7,747 nucleotides of DNA. Source: Gammaproteobacteria bacterium (GTDB lineage: Bacteria; Pseudomonadota; Gammaproteobacteria; BMS3Bbin11). The position numbers were made by a program, and so were the translations under genes. The stretch spans positions 1 through 7,747 of the forward strand of contig DAOVWW010000061.1 in assembly GCA_030636465.1 (NCBI GenBank). The letters are read 5' to 3'. Under the pieces are notes generated by a model. The model was not told the DNA's origin. It made no database searches and was given only the letters and a program-made list of their open reading frames with translations. Shown in pieces: positions 1-5,604 of this stretch (position 1 is the first letter of the stretch; each line of letters opens with the position of its first letter).

Positions 1-105
1 AAAGAGGAAAGGTTAAAGACCAAAGGTTAAAGGTTAAAGGTTAAAGGTAAATTCAGGATCAAAACCGGCAGCGTATTCCTCTTTCCTCTTTCCTCCTTTA
101 ACCTT
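1..105. repeat. Inverted arrays of degenerate 7-bp tandem repeats at the 3' end of sbcB
   Basis: Positions 1-49 are seven head-to-tail 7-bp units of the form AAAGGTT. Units at 8, 22, 29 and 36 are exact, and those at 1, 15 and 43 are degenerate. After about 26 bp of unique sequence, 77-104 holds four 7-bp units of the opposite orientation (TCCTCTT twice, then TCCTCCT and TTAACCT). The arms can pair in several registers: 1-11 is the perfect reverse complement of 81-91, and the 10-mer AAGGTTAAAG at 9, 23, 30 and 37 is complementary to 96-105. The right arm overlaps the last codon and stop of sbcB. The left arm may continue beyond the window edge. The arrangement resembles the short tandemly repeated repetitive heptads described in cyanobacteria. 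A role in transcript ending is possible, but no classical U-tract terminator is seen. Confidence 0.85.
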
Positions 106-1393
106 GCACCTGACTTACCAAACCCTGAACCCATACTTCAAGCTGCTGCATGAGTTTCAGTTTGTCCTCATCCGTCTCTTCTTCAACAATTTCACGCAGC
201 CTCTGGTCTGCAAAATCAGGTTCCATTTCCATTAGTTGTTCGGCTTTGCTGTTGAGTATTTTGTTACTCAAACGACGATCCCCATCACCGATAAAGCCGC
301 CATACAAAGATGAATCCACATCTCCCGGCTCTATAGGTTCACGATTCTCATAAACTTCGCGGATGCGCTGCACAAAACCTTTATCCGCTAATATCTGATC
401 ACGATGTTTTCTTATCGCAGTCAAATCAATTTTCCAGCGCTTTGCCTCAGCACCACGCAAAGTTGCTATAGGGGCTATTGCCGGTGACTTATTGAGGTGC
501 AGGCTCTTAACACCAACCCGCTCTACCCCTTCAGGCATCTCAGCTTTTGGGGTAAACAGGTTCTGGCTAATCTCCTTTGCCGACATCGCTAACAGGCGCT
601 GCGGGTCCTGGCGCAAATCAATGACAACGACTTCATTTTTATTCAGGTTATTTCTAAAGATTGGCAGAACGGGTGCTATACGGCCGACCTCGATAGGATA
701 CATACCCGTCACGTGCAGTATAGGTGTAGCATCCTTAAAGTCTTTGATGACTTTTAAAACTTCATTCTTTTTCCTGAGTTTTAAATAATAATTAAACAGC
801 TCCGGCTGCTTTTCTTTAATCAAACGGGCCAGACCAATAGTCGCATGAACATCCGACAGGGCATCATGTGCGCCGACATGAGGAATGTCATTGGCAACCG
901 TCATATCTTCCAGTCGAAAGCTCGGCACACCATCTTCCCTGGTTGGCCAGTTGATACCTTCCGGTCGCAAGGCAAAAGTCATCCGCACCAGGTCAATAAT
1001 ATCCCAGCGGCTATTACCATTTTTCCACTCCCTTACGTAGGGATCATAAAAATTCCTATAGAGTCCAAAGCGAGTAACTTCATCATCAAATCGCAGGCTG
1101 TTATAACCCACGCCACAGGTTCCGGGTCGAGACATTTGCTGATAGATTTGCTGGAAAAACTCCGCTTCAGGCAGGCCTTTTTCTGCGGCGACCTGAGGCA
1201 GCAGCCCGGTAATCATTACAGAATCAGGATGCGGTATAAAATCACCCGTAGGGCGACAATAAATCATCATTTCTTCATCAATAATTTCCAGCTCGGTATT
1301 GGTACGTATACCGGCAAACTGTGAGGCACGATCCGCTCTGGGGTTTAGCCCCCAGGTTTCATAGTCGTGCCAGAAAAATGTCATCTCGGACAT
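98..1393 (-). CDS. sbcB: Exodeoxyribonuclease I (ExoI), with a shortened C-terminal domain
   Basis: This is a 431-aa cytoplasmic 3'-to-5' single-strand DNA exonuclease of the DEDDh family, which acts in mismatch repair and recombination and is recruited by SSB. The nuclease residues are all present: D10 and E12 in HDYETWG, D103 in RFDDEVTR, and H176 and D181 in AHDALSD, matching E. coli D15, E17, D108, H181 and D186. The SH3-like central domain follows. TLR at 311-313 matches the E. coli segment holding R316, which contacts the SSB tail. After FADQRLREIV (394-403) the protein jumps directly to an acidic tail that resembles the last 20 or so residues of E. coli ExoI. The conserved RARN(F/Y)P-TL segment is missing, so the C-terminal domain is about 40 residues short. 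The ATG is preceded by AAGGAT about 8 bp upstream, supporting this start. The gene is 157 bp downstream of darP and is probably transcribed separately. Confidence 0.95.
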   Translation of the reverse strand: MSEMTFFWHDYETWGLNPRADRASQFAGIRTNTELEIIDEEMMIYCRPTGDFIPHPDSVMITGLLPQVAAEKGLPEAEFFQQIYQQMSRPGTCGVGYNSLRFDDEVTRFGLYRNFYDPYVREWKNGNSRWDIIDLVRMTFALRPEGINWPTREDGVPSFRLEDMTVANDIPHVGAHDALSDVHATIGLARLIKEKQPELFNYYLKLRKKNEVLKVIKDFKDATPILHVTGMYPIEVGRIAPVLPIFRNNLNKNEVVVIDLRQDPQRLLAMSAKEISQNLFTPKAEMPEGVERVGVKSLHLNKSPAIAPIATLRGAEAKRWKIDLTAIRKHRDQILADKGFVQRIREVYENREPIEPGDVDSSLYGGFIGDGDRRLSNKILNSKAEQLMEMEPDFADQRLREIVEEETDEDKLKLMQQLEVWVQGLVSQVQG

Positions 1394-1483
1394 AAATTTT
1401 ATCCTTATTCAATGAATCTGTTTGGTATCGTATTATCGATGATTTTTGTTGAAAGATGGTAGGGCTAAGTTTAGGTTTTCGAA

Positions 1484-1517
1484 GGGGTCAGAGCCGTGAG
1501 AGGCCGGGTCTGACCCC
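1484..1517. repeat. REP-like imperfect palindrome between darP and sbcB
   Basis: GGGGTCAGA (1484-1492) is perfectly complementary to TCTGACCCC (1509-1517). Inside it, a G-G mismatch is followed by three more pairs (CCG with CGG) around an 8-nt loop, giving a stem of 9+3 bp with an internal mismatch. GGGGTCAGA-type ends are familiar from repetitive extragenic palindromes and small non-autonomous elements mobilised by REP-associated tyrosine transposases; that link is recalled and not shown here. No transposase gene and no U-run flank it, so a simple intrinsic terminator is less likely. It sits 6 bp from the heptad array that follows darP. Confidence 0.65.
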
Positions 1518-1523
1518 AGATCT

Positions 1524-1551
1524 GGAACTTGAAACTTGAACCTTGGAACTT
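1524..1551. repeat. Four-unit 7-bp tandem repeat at the darP stop codon
   Basis: Four consecutive heptads fit the consensus G(A/G)AA(C)(T/C)TT-like GRAACTT. The first and fourth are both GGAACTT, the second is GAAACTT and the third GAACCTT. The last base of the array is the first base of the darP stop codon (complement of 1551-1553). Read in the gene's own direction the units are AAGTTCC-like, related to the AAGGTTA-like units at the end of sbcB. Both arrays therefore start at a stop codon and share unit length and general composition. Confidence 0.75.
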
Positions 1552-2042
1552 CATCCCTTTAATTCCTTCAAATACTGAAACAACAAACGCGCTGACTTTG
1601 GTGGCTTCTCCAGCTCAAGCTCTTTACGGACATTCCTAACCAGCTGCCTGAGATGCTGGCGATCTGCGCCGGGCAATGCTTCTACAGTCTGGTTAATGGC
1701 TTCGTCACCCCCTGACATTAATTGGTCACGCCATTCTTCTAACTGGTGAAAAGCCTTTACCTCATCTCTTTGCGGTTGCGAGATCTGCTCCAGAGTCTGT
1801 TTTATAACAGCATCATCCTCTTCTCTTAGCAATTTACCGATACGCTGTATCTGTCGGCGTAAGGCTTCACGCTTTAATGTTTGTGCCAGTGATATCGCAT
1901 CATGCAAAGATTCTGAGATATCGAATTTCTTTAACTCTGCAATGGGCAATTCTACGAGCTCTTCACCCAGATCACGCAAGGATTGCATTTCACGCTTCAC
2001 CTGCGATTTACTTATTATAAATTCTTCGTCTTCATCTTTCAT
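1551..2042 (-). CDS. darP: Ribosome-associated 50S assembly factor DarP (YjgA, DUF615 family)
   Basis: This is a 163-aa cytoplasmic, highly charged helical protein of the YjgA/DarP family, which binds late 50S precursors and helps large-subunit maturation. Family landmarks are visible: an acidic N terminus then SKSQVKREMQ (11-20), RRQIQRIGKLLR (62-73), the region D127-E141 rich in arginine and lysine, and the C-terminal signature KPPKSARLLFQYLKEL (146-161). E. coli DarP is about 183 aa, so the N-terminal acidic tail is somewhat shorter here. A longer reading from TTG at 2075 is unlikely. The ATG at 2042 has a GGAAGAG ribosome site at 2056-2050, inside the last two codons of the upstream gene, whose stop lies only 4 bp before this start, implying translational coupling. 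It has no sequence link to the downstream sbcB. Confidence 0.93.
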   Translation of the reverse strand: MKDEDEEFIISKSQVKREMQSLRDLGEELVELPIAELKKFDISESLHDAISLAQTLKREALRRQIQRIGKLLREEDDAVIKQTLEQISQPQRDEVKAFHQLEEWRDQLMSGGDEAINQTVEALPGADRQHLRQLVRNVRKELELEKPPKSARLLFQYLKELKG

Positions 2043-2046
2043 TTTC

Positions 2047-2676
2047 TTACTCTTCCATCTCCAGGAACATTTCAATCAAAACTAGCATAGGAGAGGCCTC
2101 CAGGTAGTCGATAGTAACAGGCCTGACTGAATCACCTGACTTTAATATCAGGCTGGGGAAACTATCAGCACCGAGCTTTCTAGATAAACTGACCTCATTC
2201 AATAGAACTTGCTGGCAGCTCTCTGCAAGTAAGTCGCGGCTAAATTGCTGTTCATCGAGACCAAGCTCAACTGCCAGTTCTATCAATGTCCCATTATCTG
2301 AAGGATTTCTAGCCTCCTCATAATATGCCTGCTGAATACGAAATGTCATGGCTTCATCATATTCATCACCCTGCATACGTGCTGCAATCACAGCCCGGCA
2401 GGCTGGGTAGGTCGAGCGCCTCGGCTGGCACACGGCCCAAAAATCGAAATTAAATTTCACTCCAGAGATTGTATCCTCTATGCGTACCCAGTTTCCCTGA
2501 ATACTCTTTTGTTGAGCTAACGGCATAGGCTGGTCATTATCTTTCGCCAGGCCACCTAGCAGTCGGTGAACGCTCACATTGTCAGGAAGAGCGTTGAATA
2601 GCTGCTTCGCCACCCTGGCAAATCCCCAGCACCAGCTGCACATGGGATCATGTACGTAAAATAATTCAGCTCTCAT
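2047..2676 (-). CDS. Cytoplasmic DsbA-fold thiol-disulfide protein (CSWC active site)
   Basis: This 209-aa thioredoxin-fold protein belongs to the DsbA/FrnE-like group of predicted protein-disulfide isomerases. The first strand leads into the CxxC site C13-S-W-C16 within DPMCSWCWGF. A helical insertion spans roughly residues 85-150, with the group's STYPACRAV motif at 88-96. The cis-proline loop is SFPSL, with P174. C83, C93 and C154 are further cysteines. No signal peptide is present, so it probably acts in the cytoplasm, as a thiol oxidoreductase or isomerase of unknown substrate. The start was chosen because the active site begins 10 residues in, as in relatives, although no good Shine-Dalgarno sequence precedes it. 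It is the first gene of a two-gene unit with darP and is divergent from the first ppk2 gene across 98 bp. Confidence 0.87.
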   Translation of the reverse strand: MRAELFYVHDPMCSWCWGFARVAKQLFNALPDNVSVHRLLGGLAKDNDQPMPLAQQKSIQGNWVRIEDTISGVKFNFDFWAVCQPRRSTYPACRAVIAARMQGDEYDEAMTFRIQQAYYEEARNPSDNGTLIELAVELGLDEQQFSRDLLAESCQQVLLNEVSLSRKLGADSFPSLILKSGDSVRPVTIDYLEASPMLVLIEMFLEMEE

Positions 2677-2712
2677 TTCAAATCACTACTAAAGAAGACT
2701 TAACAGATGCTC

Positions 2713-2753
2713 CCGCACCAATTGTGCGGTAATATGAGCGGTTATTATCGCAC
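2713..2753. promoter_or_regulatory. Two mutually exclusive inverted repeats in the divergent promoter region
   Basis: CCGCAC (2713-2718) pairs perfectly with GTGCGG (2724-2729) around a 5-base loop. The same GTGCGG arm, extended to 2735, also matches the reverse complement of 2742-2753 at 10 of 12 positions (GTGCGGTAATAT against GTGCGATAATAA). The three arms lie in the 98 bp between the DsbA-like gene and ppk2, directly upstream of the latter's AAGGA ribosome site (2763-2767). They could be an operator for a dimeric regulator serving both genes, or an RNA switch if transcription starts upstream. No clear -35/-10 pair was found. Confidence 0.45.
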
Positions 2754-2774
2754 TTCTAAGCAAAGGAAATCCCA

Positions 2775-3584
2775 ATGTCCAAAAAATCTAATGAAATCGG
2801 CAAACGAGCCTATGAAAAGGCCTTATTTGACCTCCAGCTTGAGCTTGTAAAGCTACAGGCATGGGTAAAACATGAAGGCCTTAAAGTTGTCATCATATTT
2901 GAAGGACGGGACGCAGCAGGAAAGGGAGGCGTAATAAAACGCATTACACAGCACCTTAATCCTCGTAGTGCCAGGGTGGTTGCCCTACCCGCCCCGACCG
3001 ATAGAGAAAAGACTCAATGGTATTTCCAGCGTTATTCTGCACACCTGCCAGCTAAGGGTGAAATAGTGCTGTTTGACCGCAGCTGGTATAACCGTGCGGG
3101 CGTCGAAAAAGTAATGGGTTTTTGTACTGACGAGGAACATCAGGAATTCCTGCGATCCTGCCCTGAATTTGAACGCATGCTGGTCCGCTCTGGAACCATT
3201 GTTATCAAGTACTGGTTCTCTGTCTCCGACGATGTGCAGGAAAAACGTTTTCAGGCACGCCTCAAAGAGCCTCATAAACGCTGGAAACTGAGCCCTATGG
3301 ACCTCGAGTCACTCACTCGCTGGGAAGAATATTCCAGGGCCAAAGACCAGATGTTTGCCCACACTGATATCAAGCAGGCCCCCTGGTACGTGGTGAACTC
3401 CGACATAAAGAAGCATGCCCGCTTAAACTGTATCTCTCACCTTCTGAGCCTGGTCCCGTATAAAGACCTGACACCTGAAGAAATAAAATTGCCAAAACGC
3501 AAAGAAACGGTGGGTTATGTTCGCCCTCCCATGTCGGATCAGACATTCATACCAGAAATCTACCCAAAAGATGAAAAAGATTAA
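2775..3584 (+). CDS. ppk2: Polyphosphate kinase 2, single-domain (first of two paralogs)
   Basis: This is a 269-aa cytoplasmic P-loop kinase that transfers phosphate between polyphosphate and nucleotides, usually running toward NDP phosphorylation with polyP as donor. The Walker A loop is GRDAAGKGG (44-52), with K50. The Walker B region is LFDRSWYNR (99-107), with D101. The lid module runs around RFQARL to WKLSPMD (158-176). MGFCT (114-118) and VPYKDL near 227-232 complete the family pattern. Length and single-domain layout suit class I PPK2, which prefers diphosphates, but substrate choice is inferred. AAGGA at 2763-2767 sits 7 bp before the ATG. The stop is followed by 128 bp before the second paralog; that gap has no clear terminator, so some read-through is likely. 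No ppk1 or exopolyphosphatase gene is in the window. Confidence 0.94.
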   Translation: MSKKSNEIGKRAYEKALFDLQLELVKLQAWVKHEGLKVVIIFEGRDAAGKGGVIKRITQHLNPRSARVVALPAPTDREKTQWYFQRYSAHLPAKGEIVLFDRSWYNRAGVEKVMGFCTDEEHQEFLRSCPEFERMLVRSGTIVIKYWFSVSDDVQEKRFQARLKEPHKRWKLSPMDLESLTRWEEYSRAKDQMFAHTDIKQAPWYVVNSDIKKHARLNCISHLLSLVPYKDLTPEEIKLPKRKETVGYVRPPMSDQTFIPEIYPKDEKD

Positions 3585-3594
3585 CCCCACAAAC

Positions 3595-3608
3595 CTGATG
3601 TAAATCAA
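3595..3608. promoter_or_regulatory. FNR/ANR-type binding site upstream of the second ppk2
   Basis: CTGAT-GTAA-ATCAA matches the FNR consensus TTGAT-N4-ATCAA at nine of ten defined bases. Its axis lies between 3601 and 3602. If +1 is 3643, as the -10 box predicts, the axis is at exactly -41.5, the standard position for class II activation by FNR or its relatives. The site is inferred from sequence only; Crp/Fnr-family regulators with similar specificity (ANR, EtrA, DNR) could be the binder. Confidence 0.6.
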
Positions 3609-3630
3609 GGTATGAATTCACATTCTGCCT

Positions 3631-3636
3631 TATAAT
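3631..3636 (+). promoter_or_regulatory. ppk2: Consensus sigma-70 -10 box of the second ppk2
   Basis: TATAAT is a perfect -10 hexamer, 76 bp before the start codon. No TTGACA-like hexamer lies 16-18 bp upstream, where AAGGTA/AGGTAT is found instead. That fits an activator-dependent promoter that uses the palindrome at 3595-3608. The predicted transcription start is near 3643, giving a leader of about 70 nt. Confidence 0.6.
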
Positions 3637-3650
3637 CGCTGGGTAGATTG

Positions 3651-3682
3651 AGAGTTTCTTCCATTGCAGAGTGTGAAACTCT
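3651..3682 (+). promoter_or_regulatory. Leader hairpin in the second ppk2 5' untranslated region
   Basis: AGAGTTTC (3651-3658) is perfectly complementary to GAAACTCT (3675-3682), with a possible extra G-U pair outside and a 16-nt loop. It would lie near the 5' end of a transcript starting around 3643 and about 20 nt ahead of the AGGA ribosome site. It could stabilise the mRNA or help in post-transcriptional control. No U-run follows, so it is not a typical attenuator. Confidence 0.4.
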
Positions 3683-3712
3683 TCAACAAATGACAAACAC
3701 AGGAATAGTACG

Positions 3713-4636
3713 ATGATCGACGAAAGCGCCGTAGTTAAAGAAGAAGAAACTACAGAAGGGAGTAATGTTACTGAAATATCTGATTCTCAGCTGGAACAAG
3801 GTGTTATTGCTGAGCCCCAGGCCACTGCTTTAAAACGACTGAAAAAAAAGGCCCTGCGTCGATATCTGCGTGAAGAAGAGCTTAAACCTTACCAGGCTGA
3901 ATTGATTAAAATGCAGCAACACCTGGAACAAACCGGCAAACGCATGATCATTCTGTTTGAAGGCCGTGATGCCTCCGGTAAGGGTGGCACTATCCGACGT
4001 GTTACTCGTTACATGAATGAAAAACACTACCGCGTAGTGGCACTGGGCAAACCAACTGAACATGAAAAAACCCAGTGGTTCTTCCAGAAATATGTGCGCC
4101 AGTTCCCTCGTGGCGGCGAAGTCGTCCTGTTTGACAGAAGCTGGTACAACCGTGCCATGGTAGAACCTGTCTTCGGTTTCTGTTCTGATAAGGAATATAA
4201 AAACTTCATGCGTGGCGTGGGCGGTTTTGAAAAAGACCTGGTGAGACAAGGGACCATCGTCATAAAGCTTTATTTCAGCGTCACCAAAGAAGAGCAGGAA
4301 CTTCGTTTTGCGCGACGCAAGCACGACACCCTGCGCCAATGGAAACTCAGCGAGGTCGATGTACAGGCCCAGGAACGCTGGGATGATTTCACCAATGTGA
4401 AATATGAAATGCTGAAAAGAACCCACACTACACATTCTCCATGGAAAATCATTCGCTCGAACGATAAGCATTTGGCTCGGATCAATGCCATGAAAGTGAT
4501 TCTGAATTCTGTGCCCTATGAGCGTCTCGATGCTGAACTGGATTTTGTGCCGGATTCTGACGTTGTCATTTCCGGTTCCAGGGAACTGGAATATATGGAA
4601 GCACAGCGTTTACGCAGCGGTAAATTCCTCGACTGA
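3713..4636 (+). CDS. ppk2: Polyphosphate kinase 2, with charged N-terminal extension (second paralog)
   Basis: This 307-aa PPK2 has Walker A at GRDASGKGG (84-92, K90) and Walker B at LFDRSWYNR (139-147, D141). From residue 61 to 270 it aligns without a gap to residues 21-230 of the upstream paralog, with 100 of 210 identities counted by eye. It differs in the lid (RFARRK to WKLSEVD, 198-216) and has MVEPVFGFC (149-157), which recalls the Pseudomonas PA0141-like subgroup. The two are therefore probably old paralogs and not a recent duplication. The N terminus holds ten acidic residues in the first 34, then eight basic residues in 41-53. AGGA at 3701-3704, 8 bp before the ATG, supports the full-length start. 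It likely has its own promoter with an FNR-like site. Nucleotide preference cannot be read from the sequence. Confidence 0.94.
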   Translation: MIDESAVVKEEETTEGSNVTEISDSQLEQGVIAEPQATALKRLKKKALRRYLREEELKPYQAELIKMQQHLEQTGKRMIILFEGRDASGKGGTIRRVTRYMNEKHYRVVALGKPTEHEKTQWFFQKYVRQFPRGGEVVLFDRSWYNRAMVEPVFGFCSDKEYKNFMRGVGGFEKDLVRQGTIVIKLYFSVTKEEQELRFARRKHDTLRQWKLSEVDVQAQERWDDFTNVKYEMLKRTHTTHSPWKIIRSNDKHLARINAMKVILNSVPYERLDAELDFVPDSDVVISGSRELEYMEAQRLRSGKFLD

Positions 4637-4651
4637 GGGTAGCCTGAAGAA

Positions 4652-5098
4652 TCAGCGCAATTGTTTTACTTCTTCAGCCGTAACAATATCAGCAGCCTGA
4701 TTTTTCCAGGCATTACGCAGATAGCTCGCAATCGCGGCTATCTGCTTATCAGAAAGTGCATCGGCGAACGCTGGCATAGCCGAGCCTTTTTTCCCCTGTA
4801 GTATCCGCTCAATCAATTCAGACTTCTGGCCATTGGCAAATGGACTGCCATCAAGTTCCGGACCACCCAGTTGCATGTCACCCTTGCCATCACGGCCATG
4901 ACACACACTACAGTTGCTACGGTATAGCAATTCACCTGACTCCAGTAACTGTAAATCAGTTTCTGTCCACGCCACACCTGAACTGCCCCACTTCTGCTTT
5001 GCCTGCTCAAGATCAAATTGAGCTGAATCCTGCTGGCTACAACCAGATAAAGACCATAAAGGAAAAAACAATAGCGTTAGCATTATACTTTTCAACAT
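4652..5098 (-). CDS. Mono-haem class I cytochrome c, predicted lipoprotein
   Basis: This 148-aa precursor begins with a hydrophobic signal ending in the lipobox LSGC (C20), so it should be acylated and anchored in a membrane facing the periplasm. The haem site is C63-S-V-C66-H67. M108 in SAMPAF is the probable sixth ligand, and the C-terminal helix runs to about residue 132. The fold resembles the small cytochrome c domains attached to oxidases and to diverse periplasmic dehydrogenases. Its partner cannot be told, since no oxidase or dehydrogenase gene is nearby. A GGTAAGGAT ribosome site lies just before the ATG. It is convergent with the second ppk2, with 15 bp between stops, and divergent from the basic CxxC protein. 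Only the possible regulation of its neighbour by an oxygen sensor hints at a shared respiratory context. Confidence 0.9.
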   Translation of the reverse strand: MLKSIMLTLLFFPLWSLSGCSQQDSAQFDLEQAKQKWGSSGVAWTETDLQLLESGELLYRSNCSVCHGRDGKGDMQLGGPELDGSPFANGQKSELIERILQGKKGSAMPAFADALSDKQIAAIASYLRNAWKNQAADIVTAEEVKQLR

Positions 5099-5120
5099 AT
5101 CCTTACCTTCTACAAATCAT

Positions 5121-5138
5121 GAATAATTCTTATTATTC
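5121..5138. promoter_or_regulatory. AT-rich perfect palindrome upstream of the cytochrome c gene
   Basis: GAATAAT (5121-5127) and ATTATTC (5132-5138) are perfect inverted repeats with a 4-base spacer, 22-40 bp ahead of the cytochrome c start codon. The element could be an operator or part of the -10 region. No recognised regulator consensus was matched. AT-rich palindromes of this size also occur by chance. Confidence 0.3.
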
Positions 5139-5277
5139 TGCAACTTAAACATTCGCCAGGAAATCTTGAGACGAATGGTCAAGTTTCGCCGATGAACTGC
5201 ACCCAGTTTAATGGCACTTTAAGAATTAACGTCTAGACTTAATACAAAACTGATAGTTCACGAGAGATGAGAGTACA

Positions 5278-5583
5278 ATGTTTGGCCACAAAGACAAAGA
5301 GCACAGTGCCAGTACTATAAGCGACTATATCGACAAAAAGAGTCGGCTGATAAAAAAGAAAAACAGGATAATTCGCTCAAAAATACATCACGCGATCCAT
5401 GGCAGGCATAAACACTATTTCAGCAAACAGGACATCCTGTTACAAAAAGAGGATGCGCAGTGCAAGGTCTGCAAAATATCTCTTGCTGACTACCGCGTTC
5501 AAAAGAGAATCGAAAACTGGACGCCACATCTAAAGCCCATTCATAAGGCCGATACCGCTACAGATGAACAGGGTGTTTCATAA
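5278..5583 (+). CDS. Unrecognised small basic protein with one CxxC motif
   Basis: This is a 101-aa protein that I do not recognise. Residues 20-46 are dense in lysine, arginine and histidine (KKSRLIKKK, then HHAIHGRHKH at 37-46), and C62-K-V-C65 is the only cysteine pair. No signal peptide or membrane segment is visible, so it is probably cytoplasmic. A nucleic-acid-binding or metal-binding role would fit the composition but is not shown. Purine-rich GAGAGATGAGAG lies 4-15 bp before the ATG and could serve as a ribosome site. The gene fills a gap of about 500 bp between cytochrome c and the GST gene with no better candidate on either strand. It is divergent from cytochrome c and ends 21 bp from the convergent GST stop. 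The minus-strand reading that overlaps its end is in an alternative frame and not credible. Confidence 0.65.
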   Translation: MFGHKDKEHSASTISDYIDKKSRLIKKKNRIIRSKIHHAIHGRHKHYFSKQDILLQKEDAQCKVCKISLADYRVQKRIENWTPHLKPIHKADTATDEQGVS

Positions 5584-5604
5584 CTGGTAGCAACGGGTGC
5601 GAGC

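Noticed and set aside
845..1324. Long plus-strand open frame of 159 codons
   Set aside because: It lies antisense inside sbcB, has no ribosome site and its composition follows the real gene in another frame.
3830..4471. Minus-strand open frame of 213 codons across the second ppk2
   Set aside because: It is antisense to a gene with intact kinase motifs and shows no recognisable protein features.
4644..4677. Inverted repeat CTGAAGAA / TTCTTCAG between the convergent ppk2 and cytochrome c genes, a possible bidirectional terminator
   Set aside because: The 8-bp stem is AT-rich, has an 18-base loop, overlaps the cytochrome c coding end and has no T-run on either side.
5177..5182. TTGACC on the minus strand as a -35 box for cytochrome c
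   Set aside because: No acceptable -10 hexamer lies 15-19 bp downstream; the AT-rich GAATAATA is more than 30 bp away.
5165..5183. CTTGA...TCAAG pair upstream of cytochrome c, considered as a second FNR site
   Set aside because: The half-sites are separated by nine bases and lack the inner A/T, so the spacing does not fit TTGAT-N4-ATCAA.
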